Shown: positions 47,706 through 60,022 of the stretch, in pieces | Layout of the letters: every line of letters begins with the position of its first letter | Position numbering within the stretch: position 1 is the first letter of the stretch | Origin: Ornithodoros turicata | Lineage: Eukaryota; Arthropoda; Arachnida; Ixodida; Argasidae | Direction of reading: 5' to 3' | Assembly (NCBI RefSeq): GCF_037126465.1 | Contig: NW_026999353.1 | Location: 62,001-126,000, forward strand | DNA: 64,000 nt | Notes under the pieces: generated by a model | Seen by the model: only the letters and a program-made list of their open reading frames with translations | Told to the model about the DNA's origin: nothing | Databases searched by the model: none | Position numbers and translations under genes: made by a program

Positions 47706-48351
47706 GAAAGGCGTGCTTTGATTTACATAGCAAGTGTACTAAGTAGAAAATCAGCATGCACGTGTTTGATATGCAGTTTGTCACCTTTCTTTTTCGTCAT
47801 TTTAACATCACCTTCATACATCACAAGAAATATATATATATTTTTTTTTTCTTGTTTCTCTTTGCCTCAAGATTTGATATGCTACCCTTATCTTCAAGGG
47901 CACTTTTTTTGTCTTTGTATAATGTTCGGCGTGAAATACACGTGCCTCCATTTTTATAGTGTGTAACATTATGTGACACCCTTTGTTTTTTTGTTTTTTA
48001 TTTTTTTTGTCCTTTTGCTCTCGTACTGGTACCGTTTTTATCAAGAACATGAACTTTTTTTTTACTCATTGGGTACAAAAGCATCATACCTGTCCCTTTT
48101 AGCCCTGCAAATCTGTACAATGTTGAGATGTGAATGATGTTGTTACCGATGTATTTCTCAAAGTTGCTTTCTGAAAAACGTGTGCATGCATTGGATGCAT
48201 AAGAGTATGTAAGGCAGATATTTCCAATCTCTGACTTACTATTTAGATTACCCTTAGCGTCATAGTTGTGATAGTTCTCTGTTTGTGAACTTTATCGTTG
48301 GCCTTTGGTTGCTGCTTTCACTGTTCGTTTGATGTGTGTTGATGTCGTGGT

Positions 48352-48836
48352 TAGAGATCCAAAATTTCCGAAAATTTTTGTCCCCGAAAAATTGGAAAAA
48401 CGGATGGAAACACGCTTACTGCTGAGTCGAAGCATTGCCGGCCAAGCCGCTGTATACAATGAGCTAGAAACTTTAATAGTGTTCACCCTCTAGGCATAAA
48501 TTCAGAGCAGAGCATCCCATGAGACTGCTGTTTACTCAGTGATAGGTAAATGGAACAACCCGTCCTCTCCGACGAGAACTCCGACATTGTGTGCGCGATG
48601 GCGATCGCTTGGAGAAGCCAGACGGAGCTCTAAGTTGGTGGTTGCTGACGGATTACAGGCAAATACGGCACTGTTGCCGGGTTGGAACGCATCGAAGGCA
48701 CAAAAATTTAAATTTTTGAATTTTGTCTTTTGGAAATTCTGCGCAGTTTTTCCGGAGACGAGAAAAAAAACTTTTTCCGAAAAGTTCCGTTTTTCTTTGT
48801 GTTTTTTTTTTCTTTAGGGGGGGGGGGGCATCTCTA
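48352..48836. mobile_element. hAT-like MITE, about 485 bp
   Basis: It starts TAGAGATCC and ends GGCATCTCTA, short inverted termini of the TAGAGATG type seen in some hAT families. Flanking octamers GTCGTGGT (48344-48351) and GCCATGGT (48837-48844) agree at 6 of 8 positions and may be a decayed target duplication. The ends are rich in AAATTTCCGAAAA words. The centre has no recognised sequence. A G-run lies at 48817-48828. Confidence 0.6.
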
Positions 48837-49179
48837 GCCATGGTGGAATGAATTCTTATTCCTCCTACTCGGCTGCTTCAAGAACCACACATACTATGGA
48901 AATGCAGCATAAGATGTCAACTTGCAAAACGAGTGCACTGTTATCGCTTCCAGATAGGCTAGTGATAGGCTACTGCATAGTGAAGGCTGGACAGTAGGGA
49001 TGTAGAAAAGCTCTTTTACCCCGATCATGTACCGCAAGTTTTCCAGCACCGCCTCCAACCCCTTTGCACGACCAACGGTCTCCTACACTCACCACACATA
49101 AGAAAAAAGCATGTGCTAGAGAGTCCACAAAAAAGCATTGAAGCCCATCAATTGACCATCCCCTTCCTCCATTTTTGAG

Positions 49180-49450
49180 ACGGAATTCTGCACAAAATCC
49201 CCGACCACGCAGTGCTTCAAATGGCCTTAGATGGTGTATACGGCGTGTGGTCCAAAACTTGGATCTTTGCCTGCCTTCGTCCGTGTCTTTTGGTGTCACC
49301 TTTGAGGGCTGTTTAAAACAAAAAAAAACAATTAGTTTTGAAAGCCCAACGGTTAGAAAAATAAGCTTCCAAAAGAATAATGCTGGAGTGGAACGTACGG
49401 AACGGACCAACCTATTTAAAGCTACGGTGACCTTATTTGGTGATGAAGGT
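49180..49450. repeat. Duplicated block upstream of zinc-finger copy B
   Basis: Direct copy of 53457-53735, about 85-90 percent alike by eye, offset 4.28 kb. It marks the segmental duplication that produced the zinc-finger cluster. It lies about 0.3-0.55 kb upstream of the copy B exon; no finger exon follows the second block at the same distance. Confidence 0.88.
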
Positions 49451-49736
49451 TGGGCACCAGCGCGGGCAGTGCATATGCTAAATCGTGTCATGTGGGTGTC
49501 AGATGTTTTTCAGCTGGCTCACGTGATGCGACTTAGCGGACCCTGGTTTATTTACTTCTTTCTTCTTTTACGTGTCTGTGTGTGCGTTGCAGGTAAGGAA
49601 CAGGAATGCAGAGCGAACATTGCGCAATTATGTAACCACATCACTGTCGCCCCTGCCTCGTTGCCCCGCTGTTGTATTTTTCGGCATAAATGACATTGCT
49701 CGGCATACTTAGTCGTGTCTGTCCTTCCTCCTGCAG

Positions 49737-50131
49737 GTTTGAACCGCCGCGCCCGCAGGCCTCCTGCGCCTGCCGCCCAGAAGCCTCCAGGGAGGCACAG
49801 GTGCAGCTTCTGCGTTTACTCCAGTCCCTACAAGGCTCGCACTAGGGTCCACGAGAGAACACACACCGGGGAGAAGCCCTACGTGTGCCCAGTGTGCTCG
49901 AAAGGATTTTCGCAAAAGGTCTCCCTGGACAAACATCTGGTAGCGATCCACAAGGGCCAGAGGAACTTCGCGTGCTCTGTCTGTGGGAGCGCCTTTTCCT
50001 CCAAGGACACCCTGGACAGACATTCCAAAGAGGTGCACGAGGACCAGAGGAACTTCACATGCTCCATCTGCGGGTGGCCGTTCCACCGGAAGGACCAACT
50101 ACGACGTCACCAGAGGGCGCACCTTAAATGA
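49737..50131 (+). CDS. C2H2 zinc-finger terminal exon, copy B
   Basis: It begins after the acceptor TTCCTCCTGCAG at 49736. The first two bases complete a codon (phase 1), then come a Pro/Arg-rich linker and four C2H2 fingers: HRCSFC...RVHERTH, YVCPVC...DKHLVAIH, FACSVC...DRHSKEVH, FTCSIC...RRHQRAH, with a TGEKPY-type linker between the first and second. The stop follows seven residues after the start of the last helix end (HLK). GC content is well above the flanks. It is probably the last exon of a nuclear DNA-binding protein; upstream exons are not identified. The third finger has no counterpart in copy C, so one copy gained or lost a finger. Confidence 0.85.
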
Positions 50132-50530
50132 GGTGGAGCGCATTAAGTCCGTGCGGGGGCACTGAGGCCCCTCCTTTGCATCGAGATGTCTTCTGCTGCT
50201 GACGTCATTGGAAGAACTTTTCTGATTAAGCTTCCTGTTCCTAGTACACCTTTCGTATGGGCATCTGTTGCATGGTTATTGGAGAGTACCCGTGTCACCT
50301 TTTCTGATTAGAATAGATGAACAGTGGTTCACGGAACACGTCAGCACGATATTCCATATATATTTTGTGTAACCGTTTTTACATTACTGCTTGTCACGTG
50401 CGCTCACTCGATCTCATCCCCGCTTTGTGCGCGCAATTTTGTGTCAGCATCTCAAGTTTACCTCCGGGTACTTCCGGGTACGTCCGGGTACACTAAGCCT
50501 CTAGTGAACCGGTCAGTAAAATACTGAATT
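50132..50530 (+). other. 3' flank of zinc-finger copy B
   Basis: Aligns with 52692-53055 downstream of copy C (shared GATGTCWTCTG, TGATGTCATTGGAA, TTCACGGAACA and CAGTAAAATACTGA words), so the duplication included the 3' UTR. Near 50460-50492 it has three tandem CCGGGTAC units where copy C has a hairpin instead. Confidence 0.75.
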
Positions 50531-52389
50531 AAAAATACTGCATTCAAATTGAATGCCATTTGCATCTAAATTATGGAGAAAATAGCTGGACCTGCACGCA
50601 TAGCATGAGAGGAAGCAGAAACTAACGAATGCGAGTACCACATAAACTAAATTTAGACATATACCAAAAATTAAAACACAAAAATACAGAGAAATACACA
50701 AAAAAGGAGCAAGAAAACACACATGCAACTGCATAGTTACAATAGCATACATTGTAGCAAAAATAAGTGGGGAGTGGTACAACTGCTATCCACTATATGA
50801 AATGCTGCTTGAGTGCGCAAGGGTATGTGATCTCGAGGTTGATAATAACGCGTATAATCTTGAATCCTGGACATTCGAGACACATTTTTCGTTTAGTATA
50901 CCTGCCCTTTTAATGCGTCGAAGTTATTGTGGCATTTCTACGGGGAAGGTGCTACAGTTAGTCTTTCTTCCCTCCCCAAGAAAGGCACCTGCCAAAAAAG
51001 GCCCCAAGAGCCGAGCAATTGCAATACACTCAGCTTGAAATTGAATTCAAATAATGGGTTTCACGGGAAACGGACGTACGCAAGATACAACGCATTCATC
51101 TTCGTTTTCCAGTTTGATGATTTTCTTTAAATTCGTTTGGGGACGAATCGGGTGCTATTTACGCACGAGATTTCGGGGAGAAATCGGGCGCTATGATCTC
51201 TGTTTGATATGTCGTCGGGGAATCTTCGAGTGAAATGAAGTGCACAGGAAGGCAAGTCACTGCTGTGACACTGGGAGAAGAAACAATAATCTTCACAGTT
51301 CTGCTCGGAATTGGGGCAGTGAATGACTGCGGTATTCAAACGCTTGTGCGAGCTCCACAAAAGCTTGCCCTTTCTCTCCTGCAGGAGGGGATCATAAAAG
51401 GAGGACAAATAGGTTGCCTCAAATAGCTGTCTTGGCTGATATTATGATGTGCTTTTCTGACAGTTTACCGAGAATGATGAGTTTAAGGACCGCAAGGATT
51501 TCGGGGTAGATATTGGGTTCCACTTCAATTCTTGAAAATTTCGTCAGGAGCGAACTATCGTGAAACATCGGGTTTAACCCGAAAACCACGAACTCTGTAG
51601 ACATATTCGCAAGTGTGAACGTAACGATTTCTGCATTTCTGCTGCATTTGTTCGTCTGGGGTTTCTCTTGGGAAGCTACCCTTTGTCTGATGCTACGGCT
51701 ACTTGTCTGGCGTTTGCTGTAGCTCGGTACCTGCTTCTTCTGTCCCCTGGAAGAGGAACGGGATTCTGGAGCAGATATTGCGCAATATGTAGCCATATAG
51801 TTCGCCACTGTTGCCCCAACCAACGCCATCTAGACTCAGAAGACCTGGTTAATGCCTCCTCTTCCTCACTCGCTACGTGGACACATATAGTCGGAATTCG
51901 TCTGCTACCGCAATTCGTCACACTGCGAATTCAAGAATCTGCAAATGAAACAACCAACTTTGAAACTCACTCAAACAGCCAGCTTCCGAAAATTTGAACC
52001 TGTCGACAAGTGCAACACGCTTTCCAGAAAGGGAGCCTCGAGAAAAATATGGACCGTTTTGGACTTTATTTTGTCTTCCTGTTTAGTACGCGGGGACGTT
52101 GCTTAATAGCCTAGGACAGTGGCTGCCCATGCGGCTGACGGGGCTCGTTTCTATGGCTACGACCGCTGAAAGCACGTTCGTGATTGGCTGCGGCCGTTGA
52201 AAACACGGTCCTCATTGGCTGACGCTTAGTTGTTACGTCATGTCGACGAGTAGGCAGGCTCGCACTGTCTCGGTGGCGTTGCTCCTGCCTTGTCTCCCTA
52301 CTTGTATTCGTCTTTACTGTGCAATACATTCGTTGACATAATATATGAGTGTTGGCCGCCATACTTCATCACATTCGTTCCTACTGTCG
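50531..52389. other. Between zinc-finger copies B and C; no exon recognised
   Basis: Contains AT-rich DNA and stretches rich in TTCGGGGAGAAATCGGG and TTTAACCCGAAAA words (51115-51230, 51480-51600), which recur at 54180-54600. These look like pieces of one unnamed dispersed repeat. A 136-codon minus frame at 51419-51829 has no recognised motif. Confidence 0.5.
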
Positions 52390-52390
52390 C

Positions 52391-52691
52391 AGGTGTGAAC
52401 CGCTCTGACCGCAGCCCCGTACTTGGCGAAGCTCCAAAGAGGCACCGGTGCAGCTTCTGTCCCTACTCCAGTGATTACACGGCTAATCTGAAAATGCACA
52501 AGAGAATTCACACTGGAGAGAGACCTTATGTTTGCCAAGTGTGCTTCAGGGGATTTTCGCAGAAGGCCTCCCTGGACAGACATTCGGAAGCAGTCCACGA
52601 CTGCCAGAGGAACTACCCGTGCTCCGTCTGTCGGTGTGCATTTAAACGGAATCATCATCTACAGCGTCACCTGAGAGTGCACTTTAAATAA
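52391..52691 (+). CDS. C2H2 zinc-finger terminal exon, copy C
   Basis: Acceptor CTACTGTCGCAG ends at 52390; the exon begins in phase 1 like copies A and B, with GVNRSDRSP matching the start of copy B. Three C2H2 fingers: HRCSFC...KMHKRIH, YVCQVC...DRHSEAVH, YPCSVC...QRHLRVH, with a TGERPY linker. The stop is three residues after the last His. Length and order match the sister exons. It could still be functional. Its upstream exons are not visible in the 2.2 kb before it. Confidence 0.85.
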
Positions 52692-52989
52692 GGGTGGAAC
52701 ACTTGCGGATTACGTCTGTGTGAACGTACTGAGGCTCTCATTTGTGTCAAGATGTGTTCTGGTGTTGATGTCATTGGAATAACGTTTTTTTTATTAAGCA
52801 GCTGTTTCCTAAAATTCCTCTCATGTAATCATTGAAGAGTGCCCATGTTGCCTGTCTGATTATATTTGACAGTGATTCACGGAACATGGCTGCACGACGT
52901 TCAATGCTTTGTGTCATCTTCTCAAAACGGTACAGTCTGTCACGTGTGCTCCCTGGAACTCATCCCTGCTTTGTGCAATATTGTGTCAA

Positions 52990-53035
52990 CATCTGAAGTG
53001 TACTGCAGACTTCGGTCTGCAGTACACTTCAGATG
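52990..53035. repeat. 21-bp perfect hairpin with UUCG loop
   Basis: 52990-53010 and 53015-53035 are exact reverse complements separated by TTCG, closed by C-G. cUUCGg is an exceptionally stable RNA tetraloop. It lies about 300 bp after the copy C stop, in the probable 3' UTR. The paralogous flank of copy B has the left-arm-like text but no inverted partner, so the right arm was added after duplication. Confidence 0.9.
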
Positions 53036-53456
53036 TGAACGAGGCAGTAAAATACTGATTTTAAAATATTGCATTCGGGTCGAATGTCATTTGCATCTAA
53101 AGACACTTGAGATGAAGCAGACTGTGCATGAGAACTGCCATAGACTCTCCACTGTCCATTCTGTGGATGTGCATGCAGTGTCCAAGGGTTAAATATGTAA
53201 CTTGAACAGTGCTGTTATCCATGTATTTGCCAAGGTTGCTTCAGACGTTAATCAGAAAAAAGCTTAGAAGCATCAAATGTAACATTATCGGAAGCTGCAC
53301 AATCCAGACAGTCATTCTAAAGAACATACTTGATGCAAGAATATGTTGCAAAATATGCAGTAATTACTTTATTCCATGAAGATGATTCAGGAGTATCATT
53401 GGCAGGTGCAGTTTCAGTGAATCTTGTGATTTTTTTTAACATTGTTCCTCCATTTT

Positions 53457-53735
53457 TAAGAATAAATTCTGCACAAAATCTCCGGCCACACAGTGCTTCA
53501 AATGGCCTTAGGTGGTGTATACGGCGTGTGGTCCAAGACTTGGATCTTTTCCTGCCTTCGTCCGTGTCTTTTGGCGTCGCCTTTGACGGTTGTTTGAAAA
53601 AAAAAAATCAGTTTTGAAAGCCCAACAGTTAAAAAATAAGCGCTCAGAAGAATAATGCTGGACTTTGTGAGTGGAATCGCTGGACTACAACGTACGAATC
53701 TTTAAAGCTAAGGTGACTCTACTTGATGATGAAGA
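53457..53735. repeat. Second copy of duplicated zinc-finger flank block
   Basis: Direct match to 49180-49450. Downstream of it, where a further zinc-finger exon might be expected (about 54.0 kb), I find no finger motif, so this unit is incomplete or has lost its exon. Confidence 0.85.
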
Positions 53736-56479
53736 TTGGGCTGGGGGAGTTTCATCACCAGGGGGAGCAGTGCGGCTGTTAAATCGTTGTTCTTAAGTTC
53801 CAACTATGACACGTGCATTTATAGCTACTATCAAGTTGATACAAGAGGTTCCCAGTACCCAATTCGTGCTCCTGAATTGATATGGTGCTATTGGAACGAA
53901 CCACACGAGAGGAGAGAGAGAGAGAGAAGGCGTTTGCCTAGGAATCTGAGGTCTAGTAATAACTCATTACGTAATATTAATCGACGAACTCTTTAAAGGC
54001 GAGGATTTCGGTCGAAAGCGAGATCACGGAATGTAACACAATCCTCGTTGAAGGTCATTCTATTTAAATAACCTTGAAACGATTGTGTGAGTTTAAATAT
54101 CCATCGTCGAATTTTGCTACAATACGCAAATAAGCCGAGACTGACAACCGCAGGTGTAGTACCGCGTAGTGTTCTTAGCTTTCGGGTTCTAATATTTTTG
54201 AAATTCTGGGGAGGGGGTAAAAATTGGGTGATTTTTTAGAAAGGAGATTCGGGGAAGAATCGAGCGTGCTCTGTCACGTGTCGGGAGTTTCTGGGTGAAA
54301 CTAAAATCGCGTGAGTCAAGCTGCCAATATAATTGCAGGGATGAACCACGCCATTGCAACAGGAGAGCAAAAGAAGCACCCGGTAATTCTTATGAGGTGA
54401 CTGGCAGGAACATATTCAGGTGTTTTCTTGGGAAACAAGGTTGATAATGTGATTCATCCCCTTCGTGGCTCACTGAGAAGGTATACGAGGTTGAGAGACC
54501 TCGCGGAATTCGGAGAGAAATCGGTTTATGCCCGAATCTCAGAAAAAAAAAAAGTTCGGGGTGCAAATATTGTGAAAGATCAGGTTTAACCCGAAAATGA
54601 AGAACCCTACACGATACCGGTTGGTCAGAGTATGTCGCGAAACGCGCGGTTCGAATTCGCGCAGGTTCGAAGAAAAAAATCTAACATTTTTGAAAACGGT
54701 TTCGAAGAGATCGACAACTTTGCGCATGCGCGACTTCCGAATACGAATTTTAGATGCCTTGAGAAATGTCGTTGTAAAAAAGTGTTATGCCCGGTACATA
54801 TACCCTCAGGAATGCAAGAAAAAAGCTCAAGCTTTTCAAAGGTCTTCGTCTCCGGCATCATACACTACATGCACATACAGTCGAACGTCGTCGCGAACGG
54901 CGTCGTCGCCCGTCGTCACTTTGTCGTCTCCCAGTGGTCTTCGCATAAATATCTTGTTCGGTAATACGATATTACCTTTCTATGTCAAAGACCAGCATTT
55001 GCAGCACAACGAGGGGGCGAACACGTGTACACTCTAAACCCAGTGACGGACATGTGCCATCTGATCAACTGGCACATTTGTTTAAAAAATGTGCCAGATG
55101 ACTTCAAGAGGACCGCGGTGCCTGCGAAAGCTGTAGGTACTCCGTGCCCCCTGAAGCAGCTGGTACGACATCCCTGCTGACACCAGGAGCCACAGTGTTC
55201 CGGCCGTTTGAAGGGTTACCCGTACCCCCTAATACAGGAGTCACATAGTGCCTCTCGAGTTGGAGCCCAGTATGATGGGCTCCACAATTGGCAAAAAAAG
55301 AAAGAGAAAAGGAATGAAAATGCACCAAGAACATCAAACATGTAACACTAAATTTTATTGGTATGCACGTACCTGTAAATTGTCATCCAGTACATCATCG
55401 TTTGCCGAATTGGAAAGCATACACGGTTTACTTAACTCCGACGTTCACATATATGGAGCACATATTGCACGGACACTAATAATCCGATAATCCGCAAGTC
55501 CTCGCACGCCCACACAGTCCTCGAAACTTCGAACAGGCAGTCTGCGCAAAGGTGAGTCAAGTTCATCCTGACGAACAGGACAGATCCTCACCCGAAATGC
55601 CAAGTTTATTTAAATGATAGTGCAAGTCTATGAACACAAGCGAAGAGTACCAAGTTACATAAACTGCTGCGACTAAAATGTCGATCTCTTCATCGAAGAT
55701 TGGGTAGTTTTTGTTTTTATTTTATGCACATTTTGAAAACCATTCAACATGCTCCTAAGCATACAAAGGTTGGTTTTACACACAGGCATTTCAGAAAAAT
55801 TTTCAAACTATATAAATGACAGAGCAGTCTTCAAAAAACGGGTTATATGGTACGAGTTTTCCTAGCCATTTCAAAGGCGTGTTGCAAGCATTCAAGAACA
55901 AAACCATCAATGTGTACAAACTACAGTGAGAAAAAACTTCTCAGGGGAAAGCGTTTATTATTTTCCAGAGTACCTTAAGGAAACCCTCATGCCAAAACGT
56001 TTTCTAGGCATTTAACAAGAGGTTCACAAACATACAAACATAAATAGCGTACTAAAGTTGCTTCAGGAAAAGTTTTCCATCGATTCCCTTCAAGCATTTT
56101 AATGGAATCTCGCAAAAAAAGTGAAATGCTTCATCTTTCTTAAGCAGTTCAAAAGCTCACAGCATTAAAAAAAGAGCACAGGGTACAGGTGTTGTGGCCA
56201 GTGTAAGAGACCATATTGACATATCAGATGCTTTGGTGCAGTCCCTCTGACTGACACTTTGGAGGTAGGTAAAGCTAACAATTGAATTTTTTTTTCTGGG
56301 TGGGAACCTCTGGGACCGACCATTTTTAGTGCCAGATAAGGCTCATTTGTTTCTGCTCATAATTACACAAGGATTCTAACTGTCAAAGTATGTATCAGAC
56401 GGCTTCAGGTCAACTACACTCAATCCAAGAATGCATGCGTCTTATGGTATCGAGGCATTAAAAAAAAACTGCATTGACA
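53736..56479. other. No recognisable gene
   Basis: 54597-55037 is open for 146 codons on the plus strand, but two other frames are open too and the sequence is rich in CG/TCG words, so coding is not supported. 54180-54600 repeats words seen at 51.1-51.6 kb. 55080-55250 has a readable Pro-rich frame without a known domain. 53911-53926 is a (GA)n run. Confidence 0.45.
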
Positions 56480-56509
56480 GTTATGAAGGGAGTTGCCTCA
56501 GGACAGAAG

Positions 56510-56547
56510 CCGCCGATATTTCGAACAGAGACTGTTCTTCTTCTGGG
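56510..56547 (-). other. Hammerhead-like relic at PLE 3' end
   Basis: Minus strand: CAGAAGA, one A, a 6-bp stem GAACAG-TCT-CTGTTC, GAAA. This is the same order and the same extra A as the hammerhead at 35.5 kb, with one change in the CUGANGA core (U to A) and no convincing stem III. Probably inactive. Confidence 0.55.
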
Positions 56548-56976
56548 CACCGTCCTCATCATTGACATGGTATTTAAAGGGTTAGGTGTGACGTGTTTAA
56601 AGGTTCATGCGAATTGTGGGTCAACAGCCCGGAGGGAAGAAAGGGTCCATACGGGCTTCTACGGCCGGAGTGAATGGCTGCTGTGTTAGAGTGTGGAGGG
56701 GTTTATGTGAACGTAGTGATCTAGGCTACAGACCGGTTGCAGAAAAATGGAAGGTTCACGAACACGTGGACGAAACGGGACAACAGGCAAGAATTGGCAA
56801 GCATAGCGAAAGATAAGGAGGTTAGTGGTTACGTGGGGAAAATTCCAGAACGAGCAAAGGTTTTTTTTAAATATATTATTGTAACACAAAGTTGTGGCAC
56901 GCGATAAAGAGAGCAGAAAGCAGTGGCCATGCAGAACATAACAGATGATAATGGAGGTAGAAGGGAAAAGCATATT

Positions 56977-58365
56977 TTATTTGTGAAGTGTTTCTAGGGT
57001 GCCTTGTGATTTGTTGATACCGGACGGGTGAAGAGCGTTGAACTTGTATATGAGATAAGACTCCCTATCACGTCTGTCACATGTGGATCTAAACCCAGTT
57101 TCTAGAATATATAGTTTAATGTTGTCAAAATTGTGACCAGGAACGTTAAAGTGTTCGGCGACTGCTTTGGGGAGTTTGTTGGACGTGTCGGTTCTGTGTC
57201 CGGTAAGGCGGTTGTTCATTTGTTGGCCGGTTTCACCAATGTATTGCATAGAGCAGTCGCCGCATTCAATGCAGTATATGACATTGGAGCTTGTGCATGT
57301 GAATGTGTGGTTAACTGGGTGGGTGTAATTGCTAGCAGTGCTTTTGATGGAGTTAGCGTGTTGAACGTGCTTGCATGTTTTGCAGCGCGGGAGGTTGCCG
57401 TGTCGTGTTCCCGTGTACGGCGTGCTCGTTTTGCTGATTTTGGCATTGACCAAGGAGTCTGCCAGGTTTCTTGCGCGTCGGTATGTCACCTGTATGGGAT
57501 TTGTGAATATGTTGCTAAGTCGGTCACTGCTTTGGAGGAGGGGCTCGTGCTTCTGTAGAATAGCTTTGATGTTTGGAAGTGCGTTGGAATATCTTTTGAT
57601 GAAGCTTATTTGGAACGCGTCGCGATTTTTTCGGTTTTCCAGAACCTCGTTTCGATCGAGTGTGAGTGCCTTGCGACGGAATTCGGTTAGGAGGGAGTCT
57701 GGATAGTCCCTTTGCGCAAGTGTACTGCAGAGTTCGTCAATCTTCTCAGCGTAATCTGTGTCGTTTGTGCGACACAGATTACGCTGACACAGACAGACAC
57801 ACCAAATTATGCGTACACAGACTACACATACTACATACACACATACTCACACTACATACTACACAGACACAACAAATTATGCGTAGTCTTACACTCTGCC
57901 CATTAGGAATTCCAACCTTACAGTGACGCGGGTGGTGACTCTTGAAGTGAAGGTATTGTTGTTTGTCAGTTCGCTTTTTGTACAGGGTTGTGATCAGGTT
58001 GCCGTTGTCTAGTGATATCGTGGTGTCGAGGAACTTAATTAAGTGAGTTGACTGTTGTGATGTGAACTTTATGTTGCTATGCGCGGTGTTCAGTAGATCT
58101 ACGAACTTTTGCAGTTCATGTTCCCCGTGTTCCCATATTATCAGTATATCATCGATGCATCGAAGGCACACCGTGGGTTTTAATGAGAGGGCGCTGAGAA
58201 CTTTGTTTTCTAAGAACCCCATGAAGATATTTGCGTATGTGGGCGCAACAGGTGTGCCCATACTTGTACCGTGTACTTGTAGGTAGTATTCGCCATTGAA
58301 CTCGAAGTAGTTAATTTTCTCCGGTACGTCACAGGTTGCCTCTAGCAGGGCAGAAAGACTCCGGT
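56977..58365 (-). pseudogene. PLE RT-endonuclease fragment, disrupted
   Basis: 58365-57890: LLEATCDVPEKINYFEFNGE, then GTSMGTPVAPTYANIFMGF, IDDILIIW (catalytic Asp pair), IKFLDTTI and LYKKRTDKQQYL, the RT palm and thumb. 57770-56977 (another frame): DTDYAEKIDELCSTL, YRRARNLADSLVNAKI, a CKTCK motif, then NVIYCIECGDCSMQYIGETG, the GIY-YIG motif, and RESYLIYKFN with the catalytic Glu. The pieces are separated by about 120 bp of TGTG-rich repeat that shifts the frame. The first part of the RT is missing. It is not functional. Confidence 0.9.
57747..57890. repeat. Hairpin and low-complexity insertion inside PLE ORF
   Basis: 57747-57763 and 57770-57786 are a 17-bp perfect inverted pair with a 6-base loop. 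Next to it, at 57787-57890, is an ACAC/ATAC-rich stretch containing two copies of CAAATTATGCGTA about 75 bp apart. The left arm lies in PLE coding sequence; the right side and the repeats interrupt the frame. Confidence 0.8.
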
Positions 58366-58375
58366 TAGTTCTTTC

Positions 58376-60022
58376 AACCAGCCTCCAATTCTATGTTCTA
58401 GGCGAGCCAAGCAGGTAAACACAATAGGGGAGGCTGGGCGGAGGAACAAGCATGAAATTAGCAAGGTCAAACGTGTTCATTACACAAATAAATGTCCTTG
58501 TTTTTCCTTCTGTGGTAACAGTTGTTTCTTGTCAATTGGATAGTTTTGCATAAGCTGTGGATTGTATACAATAAAAGTTAGAATTCTTATCAAAGTAATA
58601 ACCCAAACAGCAGACTGTACTGAAGGTCGAGTGCCATAGGGGTGGACGGGTGGGTGGAAGGCCTTGAACAAAGCCGTGAAACTAAAGAACGTTGATAAGA
58701 CACACACAATCCACCCCATTGCATTCGACTTTCAGTACATTGTGCTGCCTGGGAAGCCCCTCCACATCATTTCCATACTAAATAACTTTGCAAACACGTC
58801 AAAAAAAAAAAAAAAGAAAAATGACATGGGAACAATTTCTTGACAAACTCCAACACTCTTTAGGTTACACAGCTCGGAGATTTCTGTGCAACAGCTGGTA
58901 CAGTGAAATCATGGGAAGCCATCTTGCTTCTTTTAACTTGCTTTCTCGTCTTCAGCAATAACTTTTAGAGGGCCTTGAAGAGCTCGGATAGGCGATGTGT
59001 GTGCAGGTAACACTGGAAGGGTGACTGTTTAACCAACACTGTTTGGATCAAGCCAAGCGTTTGGCTGAATGCACAGGTATAGTCGAGGTCCTTTATGTAG
59101 TAGATACATAAAACAAGCACAAGAACTTTCTCAAGGCTGCAACTATCACTTAAGCTGACGAACTCCTTCCTTGTCACTCTCTGTTTCCTTGTCCAAAAGA
59201 AAACCTTGGGTCCGGGGACATGTCCCTCTGGAGGGCCCCCCTGTTAAATAAATCAGGGGGGAAATTGTCATTGTTCAGCCAAACCGTTAGCATCATCATC
59301 TCAGTGTGATATCGTAAGGCTACCTGTTGCATGCAAACTAGTAGCACAACAGATGTTGAGAGATTACAACTATGTTCCATGCATGTTAATGGAGTTAACT
59401 ATTTAAGTGCAATTCGAGCTTTAAGCAGGGCAAAGTAAGCCAGGTGCTTGCTTTGACTATCCCACCAGCCTAGCTGGAATAACGGCGGAACAACACTCAC
59501 AGTGCTCACTAAGACCCAAGAACATGCGAGTCAAGCAGCTAAACCACGTATGATGATTCTTGCAACCACAGTGTAATTAAGTCACACTTAGTGTTACTTA
59601 TCAATTGTGACTGAGCTACCCACTCAAGAGCGTAAATATTGATTAAATGACAAATATTAATACCTCCCAAAAAGGGCAACGTATATGTACTCTGTTATAT
59701 GTACTCTGTTGACAATAAAGAACAACTACAGGTGACATATGCTCACAGAGATGTTCAATGCAACTTACAACACTTAGAGCATAACTTCACAATAATGCAG
59801 AAGGAATTTGCGAGTAATTACAGTACAATAAGCTACACGAAAAAGTAACTTAAAAGTAACACAGTTTTGATAGTACTTAGTTACTGTGGTCTACTGCATC
59901 AAACGCAATTATCTGTGTAACTGTGGATACTTGTAATTAATCACGGCACAGCTCTGCAGTATGCTCATCTTTATTTTTGGAAAAGACTCCGCCTCTGACT
60001 CAAATGGAAAATGTGTACTCAC
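58376..60022. other. No gene recognised; downstream of split gene
   Basis: The minus-strand gene at 60.0-61.9 kb must continue or end here, because its last recognised exon ends with a splice donor at 60022. I cannot place the next exon with confidence. An A-run lies at 58801-58815. Confidence 0.4.

Larger units (their letters stand above)
56480..58375 (-). mobile_element. Second PLE, 5'-truncated
   Basis: A minus-strand PLE fragment carrying the second half of the RT, the linker, the GIY-YIG endonuclease and a 3' region. It belongs to a different lineage from the element at 35.6-40.5 kb (YIGETGQQ and NRLTGHRTD versus YIGQTATS and TRFNNHKSD). The 3' end carries a hammerhead-like relic at 56510-56547. 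The 5' break lies in the RT at about 58375. Confidence 0.9.

Noticed and set aside
54597..55037. 146-codon plus-strand frame
   Set aside because: Overlapping frames are equally open, composition is simple TCG-rich, and there is no recognisable motif, so coding is not supported.
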